A DNA stretch of 64,000 bases from Fontibacter flavus (GTDB lineage Bacteria > Bacteroidota > Bacteroidia > Cytophagales > Cyclobacteriaceae): assembly GCF_042432905.1 (NCBI RefSeq), contig NZ_JBHLWI010000028.1:129993-193992 (forward strand), in the 5' to 3' direction. Shown here one piece after another: positions 43,290 to 52,413 of this stretch; within the stretch, counting starts at the first letter, position 1, and each line of letters starts with the position of its first letter. Made by a program: the position numbers and the translations under genes. Below the pieces are notes generated by a model. It saw only the letters and a program-made list of their open reading frames with translations, was not told the DNA's origin and did no database searches.

Positions 43290-45977
43290 ATGAAGCGAAG
43301 TACGATTATACTTTTACTTATCTTTTGGGTGGGTGTTTCCCATGCTCAGATTCGTTTGGGTCAAAGCAGGTTTACCCCAAGCAGACCAGTTGATATTATG
43401 GAGTTAAATTACTCCAAACCTCAAAAATTCAGGATTGCGGAGATCAAGGCAGTAGGCTTGGCTACACTCGATGAAGTGGCGGTCATTTCCTTGTCCGGAT
43501 TGCGCGTAGATGATGAAATCTCTGTTCCAGGAGATGAAATTTCTACTGCCCTCAAAAAATTATGGGGTCAAGGCATCATCGGTGATGTGAAAATTCTGGT
43601 GACCAAAGTGGAGGGAAATGACATTTACCTTTTGTTAGAACTCACCGAAAGGCCTAGATTCAGTAGGGTAGAATTTACGGGAATCAACAAAACCCAGGAA
43701 GGTGAGCTTAAGGATAAAGTGAAAATCCGTGGTAGGGTAGTCCGTGATGATGTGCTCAGCACTTCCCAAAGGGCAATCCGACAATACTTCGTGGATAAAG
43801 GTTTCCTCAATACCGAGGTGAAAGTAATCCAGGAAAGGGATACCACCTTACCGAATAGTGTAAAAATCAGATTCGATGTGGATCCCAAGTCTAAGGTGAA
43901 GATCAATAAGATCAATATCTATGGAAACGAGGAGATTTCTGATAAAAAGATAAAAAGCAAACTCAAAGGAACCAAGGAACACCCAAGACTTCATTTCTTC
44001 AGGGAACTTGCTTCAAGATTGAGCAATACTACTCCTAAAACTGCCAAAGAGGCGATCGTTTACAGAAATGTCGTGTCTGATGAGGAGGTAAAAGAGTATT
44101 TCAACCAAAATTTCAAGTTGAACTTCTTCTCTGCATCCAAGTATGTGGCAAAGGATTTCAAAGAAGACAAGGAAAAAGTAATTGGCTATTTCAATTCCCA
44201 AGGTTACCGTGATGCTGTCATCCTTTCGGATTCTACTTACAGACATGCTGAAAATACCATCAACTTGGATATTGCGCTGGAAGAAGGGATCAAATATTAT
44301 TACCGCAATATCACATTTGTAGGAAACTACCTTCACCCTGATGAGGTGCTTTTGGCGAGATTGGGAATTGAAAAGGGAGATGTGTACAATAAAGAAAAGC
44401 TTGAGAAAAGGCTGAATTATGATCCGCAAAAAGGAGATGATGTCAGCTCTTTGTATCAGGATGACGGTTACCTTTTCTTCCAAATTGATCCGGTAGAAGT
44501 CAAAGTTCAGGCTGATTCTATTGATATCGAAATGAGGATTTTTGAAGGTCCTCAGGTTACAGTGAATTCGGTCAACATTGAAGGAAATGAAAGGACTTCT
44601 GACCATGTGGTCATGAGGGAAATCAGGATTCTCCCAGGACAGAAATTCAATAGGAGTTTGTTGGTTAGGACGATCAGGGAACTTTCACAGTTGGGTTATT
44701 TCGATCCGGAAAAGATCGAACCCGACATGAGACCTAACTTTGAAAATGCCACAGTAGACATTACGTTCAAATTAGAGGAAAGGCCAAATGACCAGATCGA
44801 ATTGTCTGGTGGCTGGGGTGGCTTCTTCGGTTTTGTGGGTACCGTGGGTCTGGTCTTCAATAATTTCTCGATCAAAAATATCGGTAATTTTGAAAAGTGG
44901 AGGCCGCTTCCTGTGGGCGATGGTCAGAAACTTTCTTTGAGGGTACAGGCTAACGGAAGGACATTTCAGAACTACAGCCTTTCTTTGACAGAACCATGGT
45001 TTGGAGGTAAGAAACCAAATGCATTGAGTTTTAGCTTAAACCACTCTGTTCAAAGGCAAGTCGACTTCTTTGGTGGAGACCCAACGAGGGAGATCGGGTC
45101 ATTCAGAATCACGGGTGCTACTTTGGGGTTATCAAAAAGGGTCACTTGGCCTGATGATTATTTCATGATCAGCAATTCCCTTACTTTCCAGATTTACGAT
45201 TTCAATCAATTCGGTACCAATTTCGGGTTGAGCTTTCCGACGGGTAAGGCAAACAGTTTAGCGCTTAACACAACAATTGCAAGAAATAACATTGACAACC
45301 CAATCTACCCAAGGTTGGGATCCAATATCTCTTTGAATACCTCATTTACCCCTCCATACCAGTCAATGAATAAAAATCTCAATAGGGAATCTCCTGATGA
45401 GGAAAAGTTTAGATGGCTTGAATATCATAAGTGGATGTTTGATGCGACCTTCTACACTCCTGTGTTTGGTTCATCTAAATGGGTGATCAGTGCCAGAACG
45501 CACATGGGCTTCTTGGGTTCTTATGGGGATAGAATAGGAATTATTCCATTGGAGCGCTTTGTAATGGGTGGTGATGGTATGAATTTTAATAACTTTGCAT
45601 TAGGTCAGGAAATAGTTGGTCTTCGTGGTTATGAAAACCAGGTCCTAACCCCAGGTAGAGCTACCCGTGGTACAGGCTTACCATATGGTGGTATTGTCTA
45701 CAATAAGCACGTGATGGAGCTGAGATTCCTGGTGTCTCCAAACCCTTCTGCGACAATCTTCTTATTGGGATTTGCGGAAGCAGGGAACAACTGGGGATCT
45801 TATGCGGAGTATAACCCCTACAACTTGAAAAAGTCAGCAGGCTTTGGTGCCAGGATATTCATGCCTGCATTTGGTCTGTTAGGTCTTGACTGGGGTTATG
45901 GATTTGATCCAATACCAGGATCTACTAAAAGAAGTGGTGCACAGTTCCACTTTACCATTGGTCAACAATTCAGATAA
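43290..45977 (+). CDS. bamA: Outer membrane protein assembly factor BamA
   Basis: An 895-residue Omp85 protein with signal MKRSTIILLLIFWVGVSHAQ. It has several POTRA repeats (each seen as KINIYGNEEIS-like openings at about residues 40-430) and a C-terminal 16-strand barrel ending HFTIGQQFR. BamA folds and inserts outer-membrane proteins. It is followed by two OmpH/Skp chaperone genes, a classic Bacteroidota arrangement. Confidence 0.96.
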   Translation: MKRSTIILLLIFWVGVSHAQIRLGQSRFTPSRPVDIMELNYSKPQKFRIAEIKAVGLATLDEVAVISLSGLRVDDEISVPGDEISTALKKLWGQGIIGDVKILVTKVEGNDIYLLLELTERPRFSRVEFTGINKTQEGELKDKVKIRGRVVRDDVLSTSQRAIRQYFVDKGFLNTEVKVIQERDTTLPNSVKIRFDVDPKSKVKINKINIYGNEEISDKKIKSKLKGTKEHPRLHFFRELASRLSNTTPKTAKEAIVYRNVVSDEEVKEYFNQNFKLNFFSASKYVAKDFKEDKEKVIGYFNSQGYRDAVILSDSTYRHAENTINLDIALEEGIKYYYRNITFVGNYLHPDEVLLARLGIEKGDVYNKEKLEKRLNYDPQKGDDVSSLYQDDGYLFFQIDPVEVKVQADSIDIEMRIFEGPQVTVNSVNIEGNERTSDHVVMREIRILPGQKFNRSLLVRTIRELSQLGYFDPEKIEPDMRPNFENATVDITFKLEERPNDQIELSGGWGGFFGFVGTVGLVFNNFSIKNIGNFEKWRPLPVGDGQKLSLRVQANGRTFQNYSLSLTEPWFGGKKPNALSFSLNHSVQRQVDFFGGDPTREIGSFRITGATLGLSKRVTWPDDYFMISNSLTFQIYDFNQFGTNFGLSFPTGKANSLALNTTIARNNIDNPIYPRLGSNISLNTSFTPPYQSMNKNLNRESPDEEKFRWLEYHKWMFDATFYTPVFGSSKWVISARTHMGFLGSYGDRIGIIPLERFVMGGDGMNFNNFALGQEIVGLRGYENQVLTPGRATRGTGLPYGGIVYNKHVMELRFLVSPNPSATIFLLGFAEAGNNWGSYAEYNPYNLKKSAGFGARIFMPAFGLLGLDWGYGFDPIPGSTKRSGAQFHFTIGQQFR

Positions 45978-46510
45978 TGATGGAAAGATCGCTTAAATTA
46001 TTATTTTTGTCTGGCTTGATTTGGATGCTAGGAGCTGTTCCTATGGTTCATGCCCAGAAATTCGGATATATTGATTCAGAATTTCTCCTTAACAAGCATC
46101 CTGATTACAGGTTGGTACAGAATGAGTTAGCGACCTTGAGTGAGGAGTGGAAAAAAGAGGCACGGAAATTGGAGCAGGATATAAAAGAAATGTATTCCAG
46201 CCTTAAAGCAGAGGAAGTTTTGCTGACGGAGGAAATGTATCAGGAAAGACTTGCCAGCATAAAAGATAGAGAAAAGGAAGCCGTGGCATTCAACAATAGG
46301 GTCTTTGGAATCAATGGGCAATACTATCAAAAACAAGCGGAATTGCTCCAACCCCTTCAATCCAAGATCTTTGATGCCATCGATAAGGTCTGCAAAAGAT
46401 TCAGCTTAGCAGTGCTCTTCGATAAAGCTTCAGGTCCTTTGATGATTTATACTGACCCCAGGCATGACTACTCTGAATTTGTGCTACAGGAATTAGGAAT
46501 CGAAAAATAA
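45977..46510 (+). CDS. OmpH/Skp-family periplasmic chaperone, first copy
   Basis: A 177-residue protein with signal ending MVHAQ and the Skp opening FGYIDSEFLLNKHPDY. The middle is a long coiled coil (EEWKKEARKLEQDIKEMY) and the end contains a small conserved segment (LFDKASGPLMIYTDPRHDYS). Skp holds unfolded outer-membrane proteins for BamA. Its ATG shares one base with the bamA stop codon (TAATG), so expression is coupled. Confidence 0.9.
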   Translation: MMERSLKLLFLSGLIWMLGAVPMVHAQKFGYIDSEFLLNKHPDYRLVQNELATLSEEWKKEARKLEQDIKEMYSSLKAEEVLLTEEMYQERLASIKDREKEAVAFNNRVFGINGQYYQKQAELLQPLQSKIFDAIDKVCKRFSLAVLFDKASGPLMIYTDPRHDYSEFVLQELGIEK

Positions 46511-46530
46511 AATTTAAAATAGAAACAAAA

Positions 46531-47076
46531 ATGATGAAAGTAAAAGTTATCCTTTCCGCAATCGCTTTGTTTTGCGTAGGATTTGTGGCTCAAGCACAAC
46601 AAGATATCAAAATTGGTTATACCAATGTTGAGCTATTGATGGATTTGATGCCTGAAATGGAACAAATTGGAGCTGATATCCAGGATTACCAAACACAGCT
46701 TCAAACCAATATCCAGACTAAAGCTGCTGACTTCGAAAGAAAAGTGCAAGCTTACCAACAAGCTGCACAGACTATGACTGAAGATGCCAGAGCTGCTAAA
46801 GAAAATGAATTGAGACAATTGCAGCAAGAGCTTCAGAAATATGAGCAAGATGCTCAGGTTTCTTACCAAAGAAAACTGCAGGAGTTGTTGGAGCCGGTAC
46901 AGCAAAAAGTTTTCAATGCGATCAACTCGGTTGCAGCTGAAAACAATTATACGCATATCTTCTCTGAATCTGCTGGTAACTCTCCAATCTTGTTGTATAC
47001 AAGAGACGATGACAAGTTCACAGAATTGGTTTTGGCTAAATTGGGCGTTCAATTGCCAGCAACACCAAATAATTAA
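46531..47076 (+). CDS. OmpH/Skp-family periplasmic chaperone, second copy
   Basis: A 181-residue paralog of the preceding gene: signal ending QAQ, opening IKIGYTNVELLMDLMPEM, a Gln-rich coiled coil (ENELRQLQQELQKYEQDAQ) and the tail NSPILLYTRDDDK that matches the first copy. It is last in the operon and is followed by a terminator. Confidence 0.92.
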   Translation: MMKVKVILSAIALFCVGFVAQAQQDIKIGYTNVELLMDLMPEMEQIGADIQDYQTQLQTNIQTKAADFERKVQAYQQAAQTMTEDARAAKENELRQLQQELQKYEQDAQVSYQRKLQELLEPVQQKVFNAINSVAAENNYTHIFSESAGNSPILLYTRDDDKFTELVLAKLGVQLPATPNN

Positions 47077-47104
47077 TAATTATCCATTCGTCGCGTGAAT
47101 GTGT

Positions 47105-47137
47105 GGCCTGTTCCTGATTGGGGACAGGCCTTTTTTT
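47105..47137 (+). terminator. Intrinsic terminator of the uppS-bamA-ompH operon
   Basis: GGCCTGTTCC and GGGACAGGCC form a strong stem with a short loop, followed by TTTTTTTG. Confidence 0.9.
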
Positions 47138-47210
47138 GTGATTTTTGTTGCAGAACCAATGTGTTATGTTTATTGTATTTGTATTGTTGGTTCATTTGAT
47201 CTGATGACAG

Positions 47211-47489
47211 ATAGGCAATCCCTATGGGATTGGGAATATGGTTTGATGACGCGGATGCTACCAATAGGTAATCCCTCTGGGATTAATTCGGTACTTGATT
47301 TATGTGTTTACTTCTTATAGGCAATCCCTCTGGGATTATGGGGGCTTGATTAATGGGTTGTTTATCGATAATTGATCCTTCGGGGATAGATGGTAGGTTG
47401 ATTGCAATTCATGCAATAGATGGGCTGTTCCGATGGGGTTGTTGGAGTAGGTTGCTTGCCAGTGATATTCTGTCCCTCTGGAATAACTG
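47211..47489. repeat. Array of about six degenerate palindromic repeats
   Basis: Units of the type ATAGGCAATCCCTCTGGGAT recur at about 47211, 47263, 47316, 47367, 47416 and 47462, a period of 46-53 bases. The core AATCCC...GGGATT is palindromic. The first three units are almost identical and later ones decay (GATCCTTCGGGGAT, TTCTGTCCCTCTGGAATAA). Spacers also share a GGTTGATT-like stretch, so the whole unit is repeated. It fills the gap before the thioredoxin-like gene. Confidence 0.7.
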
Positions 47490-47588
47490 AAGGCTTCATA
47501 TTCGGCCGAAAAGTGTTCAGGGTGGGATTGTGATGATGGTTAGATATAATTGATTTTAAAAAATTTAAAGAATATATGCTTAGAAGAT

Positions 47589-47894
47589 ATGGCAAAGAAA
47601 AAATTTAAAGAGGTGGTACAACAATCAGATGAAGCGGTATTGGTAGATTTTTTTGCAGATTGGTGTGCTCCATGTCAGGCTATGAACCCTGTTTTGGAAG
47701 ATGTTATTAAGGAGTTAGGGGGGAAAGTTAAACTCTATAAGCTTAATGTGGATAAAAATCCCCAGGTAAGTGCCCAGTTTGGTGTACGGTCTATACCTCA
47801 TTATGTTTTATTTAAAAGAGGGAAGATTCTATGGAGAAAAGGAGGTTACATTACCAAAAGGGATTTACTTCAGTCTCTCAAAGGTTTTATATAA
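47589..47894 (+). CDS. Thioredoxin-like protein (WCAPC)
   Basis: The start at 47589 (MAKKKFKEVV) gives 101 residues. Active site WCAPC at Cys26/Cys29 after LVDFFADW, with the conserved IPHYVLF cis-Pro loop. WCAPC differs from the canonical WCGPC of the copy at 35106. No signal peptide, so cytoplasmic. Partner unknown. Confidence 0.9.
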   Translation: MAKKKFKEVVQQSDEAVLVDFFADWCAPCQAMNPVLEDVIKELGGKVKLYKLNVDKNPQVSAQFGVRSIPHYVLFKRGKILWRKGGYITKRDLLQSLKGFI

Positions 47895-47897
47895 AAA

Positions 47898-47930
47898 AAC
47901 GCTCCAAAGTTTTAGAACCTTTGGAGCGTT
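47898..47930. terminator. Terminator between thioredoxin-like gene and M14 genes
   Basis: AACGCTCCAAAG/CTTTGGAGCGTT, a perfect 12 bp stem. The minus strand has a following T-tract of seven, so it mainly ends the M14 operon. It may also slow the plus-strand gene. Confidence 0.85.
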
Positions 47931-47953
47931 TAGGATTTAACCAGTGCTAGAAC

Positions 47954-49708
47954 TTACTTTTTCCAGCTTGCTTTACCTCCTTTGGCTGAATCCACATTGA
48001 TGCTATAGCTGCTGTTACCGGATACGATCCAGCGAACTTTAACAGCACCCATACCAGGGATGTTTTCAACTTCAATTTTCTCTGGATTTACTTTTTGTTC
48101 TTTCAGTTTGTTGAAATCTTCATTTTCAACCACAAATCCAGCTACTACTTTTGCTCCTGAAATACTTACATAGTCAGGTCTTTCGATTTTGTACTTGATG
48201 TCCTGAGAAGAGTGGGTAGGAATCAATCTTTCGTTGTAGATAGTGGCAGTAACTTCTTTCAAACCTCCGCCAAGGTCTTTTTCCTGCACGTCCATTACAC
48301 TCAATTTTGGTGTATGGTAAGCGTGTAAGATGGTGAAGGCAGAGTTTCTATGGGCATCCTGCTCCATCAAGAAGCCTGAGTGTAATCTTCCGAAGTTTTT
48401 CTTGAAACCACCAACTTCAATTTTACCGTATTGTGGGTGATCATATTCTTCCCAGTTGACAAATGCATCACCAAAGGTCAAATAGGTGTCTACCTTCATT
48501 TGCTCATCCTGATTGTTTCTGCCTGCATTTTGGTGGAAGTACAGATAGGAAGTCATCAATTCATTGGAATAGGTGAAGATGCCTCTTCCGCCGTAGAACC
48601 AATCCAACTGACCGCCAAATACGGAGTATAGGTCTTTGTACACGACCAAGTATCTGTATCCTGGCATGAATTCCTCTCCTTTTTTGGCGATAGCGTCATA
48701 TACCCTGACATCGGTAGCATTGTAAGTGTTGAGGTCTTCTTCTGCTCCTGGCCCTCTTAAGATCATACCACCATAGTTGTGATAAGACTGCGCCGCAGCG
48801 ATGTTTGGATGCTTCATGACAAACTCCATAACAACTCTGTTTTCTTCCACTGAAAATGGATACTTCCAGGCACCTCTTTGAATGTAATCAGGCTGCCAGT
48901 TCCAAGCCCAGTCACGGTTAGGGTCATAATAGCCTATGCCATCGTCATTGACTACACCGTCACCGTCTCTATCGATACCCTCATAACCCAACATTTCATA
49001 TTCACCTTTTTGGTCGGCTGGTACAGGAATCAGTTTTCTTGGGTCAAACTGGTCTTTTACAAATCTACCAGTCGGGGACTTTCTGATCATCATGGTGATG
49101 TGGCCATCGCCGTTCAAATCATCAAATGGATCCTCACCTGCTTCACCGTCGCCGTCATTATCCAGGATCATCATGCCGGATCTTGGAGAGTTTTGGTTAT
49201 TGGCCTCTTTGATGAAGTTATCGTGTGCATCCGGGTTGATGGTTGGTGCGATATAGAAGGTTTTGTCTTTCAACAATTGGGTGATAAAATCCAAGTCTCC
49301 ATACATCTCTGCTAAATACCAAGCAGTGTACAAAGTGAATTCCGTTCCCTGTATTTCGTTGGAATGGATGTTGCCATCAATCCACATGGCAGGCTTTTCT
49401 TCAGCTTTGCCGGTTTTAAAGTCAGTGATTGTCAGGACCCAAATGTCATTACCTTGATAAGATTTGCCAATGCTTTCCAGCTTTACCAAGTCAGGGTGCT
49501 TTTTGGCCATGTCTTTCATGATTTCCTCCAATGCCAAGTTGGTATGGTACCTGTTCCAGGATACCTGAACTTTTGGATTGTGTGGTGTTCCGATTGCACG
49601 GAAATACCTGTCTTGAGCCACCTGTGCGGAAGACTCCTGTATGCCTGTGAAGCTTACTGCTGCTCCTAAGGCTACTGTATATATCCAGTTTTTGATTTTC
49701 ATCTTCAT
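47954..49708 (-). CDS. Secreted M14 zinc carboxypeptidase
   Basis: A 584-residue exported enzyme with a signal peptide (start at Met1 or Met3). The M14 zinc ligands are visible: His115 and Glu118 in DGNIHSNEIQ, and His310 in QSYHNYGG. The catalytic Glu is probably Glu383 in FTYSNELM. Asp-rich insertions (DNDGDGEAGED near 183-193; DRDGDGVVNDD near 246-256) suggest calcium binding. It likely trims peptides in the envelope or outside the cell. It is downstream of, and 6 bases from, an M14-like paralog. Confidence 0.92.
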   Translation of the reverse strand: MKMKIKNWIYTVALGAAVSFTGIQESSAQVAQDRYFRAIGTPHNPKVQVSWNRYHTNLALEEIMKDMAKKHPDLVKLESIGKSYQGNDIWVLTITDFKTGKAEEKPAMWIDGNIHSNEIQGTEFTLYTAWYLAEMYGDLDFITQLLKDKTFYIAPTINPDAHDNFIKEANNQNSPRSGMMILDNDGDGEAGEDPFDDLNGDGHITMMIRKSPTGRFVKDQFDPRKLIPVPADQKGEYEMLGYEGIDRDGDGVVNDDGIGYYDPNRDWAWNWQPDYIQRGAWKYPFSVEENRVVMEFVMKHPNIAAAQSYHNYGGMILRGPGAEEDLNTYNATDVRVYDAIAKKGEEFMPGYRYLVVYKDLYSVFGGQLDWFYGGRGIFTYSNELMTSYLYFHQNAGRNNQDEQMKVDTYLTFGDAFVNWEEYDHPQYGKIEVGGFKKNFGRLHSGFLMEQDAHRNSAFTILHAYHTPKLSVMDVQEKDLGGGLKEVTATIYNERLIPTHSSQDIKYKIERPDYVSISGAKVVAGFVVENEDFNKLKEQKVNPEKIEVENIPGMGAVKVRWIVSGNSSYSINVDSAKGGKASWKK

Positions 49709-49714
49709 GTTGCT

Positions 49715-51331
49715 TTAAAGTTTCACATTAAGGGTTGCGATTCCTGTATGCGCTGCACCGGCTTTGATATCGACAGAACCGGAACCTTTTACAATCCAGC
49801 TTAGGGTGGTTTTCTCAAAAGCACCTAATTTATTGATCAGTTTGATTTTGTCACCTGAGATCAGGTCTTTCGCATCTTTACTGATATCAATTCTGATTTT
49901 TCTCAACCATCTTGATCTTTCACCCATATCGGAGTGGGTAGGAAGTGGGGAATTATTATATAGGTCAACCGTGATTCTGGTGAGTCCATTGCCCAGTTTT
50001 TCAGTCTGAAGGTTATGGAATTCAACCTTAGGGCTCATTTCCGCCAGTTTGATGATGAAATCGGTCTGTTCCTTTGCAATATCATTGACCATCGCATAAG
50101 GAGGATTGTATAGGGCAAATGGCTTGATGCCTCCAACTTCAACTTTTTGATTTGGGAAATCAGGATGGTTGACTGCGGTCCAAGGGACAAAAACATCATT
50201 TAAATTCTGTTCTGCAGCCCAGGAAAGGAAGTTTGCCTCCGCATTGCTGTTTGATTTTCCTTCCTCGCCTTTTACTTCAGGTACCCACCATCCCGGTGTA
50301 CTGAAGCTTAGCCTCCCAAAATGGAAATACGCCCACTGGAAAAAGTCTCCATCAGTTCCCTGGTTTGTCTGATTGAAAGGTTTCAGAGAAGTGGTTTCAT
50401 TGTAAATACCGGAAACCATGCTGTTGATGGCCACATCTTTTTCCAACATGGAAGTCACAATTCTTTTTCTTGCATCCGCTGCATTGAATTTCAAAGGAGC
50501 AGAAAGGTTATTGGCCGGACTAAAAGTCACGAAAGCAAAAATGTTCCATTGATCAAAAAGATAATCCAATAAGGCCCTGCTTTCTTTTTGGGAAACTGCA
50601 TAATCTCCCGCAAGAGGGGTGAAGATCGGGAATTTGTATGTATGGCTTTTGTTGAAGGCAATGCCTTCTGCGAGGTCCTCACCGAATTTTCCATCTTTAT
50701 CATTGTCCCTGCTCTCAGGATAGACGATGTAAGATCCCTTTTGACCTTTGGAAGCATCAGCTTTTACCATCACTCTTGGGTCTTTGTCCAAAGGCATATA
50801 ATCACCTGTTGCAGATTCTATCCTCATTAAAGTGATCAGACCATCTTTGTTGATGTCTTCATAGCCATCTTCTGATAGCCTTCCATCTCTGTCATGGTCT
50901 ACTTTGGTGGCATTTCCTCTTCTTTCATATTTCAAGGAAGCGTGGTATTGGTCGTAAGCATCAGGTGACATATTAGGAAATACATAGAAAGTAGTCCTGT
51001 CAAGTACATTCGAATGCTCTTTTATCAGTCTTTCGGCAAATTGAACAGCAAGTTCAACACTCAAAACATGGAATCCTTCTGCTCCGCCCACTACTGCGAC
51101 GGCAGGCTTGTTGTCCATGTCTCCTTTTCCGACTTTCAATACCCAAATGTCTTTGCCTCCTTCAGTTTTGGTGAGAGAGATCAGTTTAGCGGAGCTTCCG
51201 CTTCCCGAGATGGCCTGTAGCCTTTGGGTGACCTGGCTGAGGGTAGGGTAATCCCCCTGCGCCAGTGTAGTTGAGTGGACAGAAAAAAGCATTCCTGCCC
51301 CTGCAACCAATGATAGATACATTTTCTTCAT
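49715..51331 (-). CDS. Secreted M14-like protein, probably catalytically inactive
   Basis: The start at 51331 (MKKMYLSLVAGAGMLFS) gives 538 residues with a signal peptide. The fold and insertions parallel the neighbouring carboxypeptidase, including the Asp-rich DHDRDGRLSED and DNDKDGKFGED. But the zinc site is lost: HxxE is replaced by Glu85-Gly-Phe-His88, the third ligand by Ser271 in FVTFSPANN, and the catalytic Glu position by a non-acidic residue in FSTPGWW. I infer a binding-only partner of the active paralog, with which it shares an operon. Confidence 0.85.
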   Translation of the reverse strand: MKKMYLSLVAGAGMLFSVHSTTLAQGDYPTLSQVTQRLQAISGSGSSAKLISLTKTEGGKDIWVLKVGKGDMDNKPAVAVVGGAEGFHVLSVELAVQFAERLIKEHSNVLDRTTFYVFPNMSPDAYDQYHASLKYERRGNATKVDHDRDGRLSEDGYEDINKDGLITLMRIESATGDYMPLDKDPRVMVKADASKGQKGSYIVYPESRDNDKDGKFGEDLAEGIAFNKSHTYKFPIFTPLAGDYAVSQKESRALLDYLFDQWNIFAFVTFSPANNLSAPLKFNAADARKRIVTSMLEKDVAINSMVSGIYNETTSLKPFNQTNQGTDGDFFQWAYFHFGRLSFSTPGWWVPEVKGEEGKSNSNAEANFLSWAAEQNLNDVFVPWTAVNHPDFPNQKVEVGGIKPFALYNPPYAMVNDIAKEQTDFIIKLAEMSPKVEFHNLQTEKLGNGLTRITVDLYNNSPLPTHSDMGERSRWLRKIRIDISKDAKDLISGDKIKLINKLGAFEKTTLSWIVKGSGSVDIKAGAAHTGIATLNVKL

Positions 51332-51573
51332 AAAGTATATCAGGTTTAGTTCAAGTTTGAACAAGTTGAGGGCAATTCCTCTCTTGACGCATCTATGTTA
51401 CGAAAAATACAGGTTTAAATGAATATCCTTTGCTTGGGTAGGAATGCATATTTTTAAAAGGCATTCTAAGTGGATAAACGGGTGGTCTTTTTCAACCAAT
51501 CATAAAAGAGCATTTTTTTATGGTGTAAGCTTGAAGAATTTTTGGTATTTTGTGCCATTCCAAATTTGAAGAA

Positions 51574-52407
51574 ATGTTTACAAAAATTGCATTGGCCATA
51601 GCTTTTTCTCCCAGGATGGAAGCATTGATTTGTGAGGCAAAAAGGCTTAAAGATATATTTGAAGCTGAATTGATCCTGATTCATGTGGGAGATCGGCTTC
51701 CGGAAAATGAGTCTGCTTTGGATAAGATCATCCAAAAGCATGACATCAATAAAGAAAAAGTAAAAATCTTTTGGGAAAAAGGAAATCCAGCTAAAAAGAT
51801 ATTACATGTCTGTAAGGAAGAAAATGTTGATCTTTTGGTGGCGGGTGCTCTAAAAACGGAGGGTTTTTTTAAATATTATATCGGTTCGGTTGCCAGAAAG
51901 ATCATCCGTAAGGCATCCTGTTCCGTCCTCATGTTGATTGAACCAATGGAAAATCCCACCTCTTTTGATAAGGTGGTGATCAATGGGACCCAACATGATC
52001 AGACGCCTTATGTGATCCAGCAGGGATTGGATTGGTGTAAAAAGGATAAAGCCAAGCAGGTATTTATAGCCAATGAAATCAAAATGTACGGCATGCAAAT
52101 GGCCACTGCCGGAGAAGGCGGAGAAGGCGAAATTTCCAGTACAAGAAGAAAACTTGTCGCGGAAGAAGTTACCTACGTGGAGAATATTCTTAAAACCCTC
52201 GACAAGGGCGACCTGAAAATACACATTAAGATTACCTGTGGCAAATGGGCCATCGAATTGGCGCGATTTGCTTCAGACATCAAGGCTGATCTTTTGGTCG
52301 TGGGAGATGAAGGTAAGCTTGGGTTCCTGGACAGGTTGTTCCCACATGACCTGGAAGATATTTTGAGTGATCTTCCCTGCAACCTATTAATTGTCAAAAA
52401 ACAATAA
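51574..52407 (+). CDS. Tandem UspA-domain universal stress protein
   Basis: The start at 51574 (MFTKIALAIAFSPRMEAL) gives 277 residues. There are two Usp-like halves: the first ends VDLLVAGALKTEGFFKYYIGSVARKIIRKASCSVLML and the second DLLVVGDEGKLGFLDRLFPHDLEDIL, both variants of the Usp ATP-binding tail G-x2-G-x9-G-S/T. It lies 6 bases before a cation/proton antiporter, a common pairing that suggests regulation of the transporter. Confidence 0.88.
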   Translation: MFTKIALAIAFSPRMEALICEAKRLKDIFEAELILIHVGDRLPENESALDKIIQKHDINKEKVKIFWEKGNPAKKILHVCKEENVDLLVAGALKTEGFFKYYIGSVARKIIRKASCSVLMLIEPMENPTSFDKVVINGTQHDQTPYVIQQGLDWCKKDKAKQVFIANEIKMYGMQMATAGEGGEGEISSTRRKLVAEEVTYVENILKTLDKGDLKIHIKITCGKWAIELARFASDIKADLLVVGDEGKLGFLDRLFPHDLEDILSDLPCNLLIVKKQ

Positions 52408-52413
52408 GACTAC

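Noticed and set aside
47211..47489. Palindromic array interpreted as CRISPR
   Set aside because: Repeats decay strongly, the short core is palindromic, spacers share sequence with each other, and there are no cas genes.
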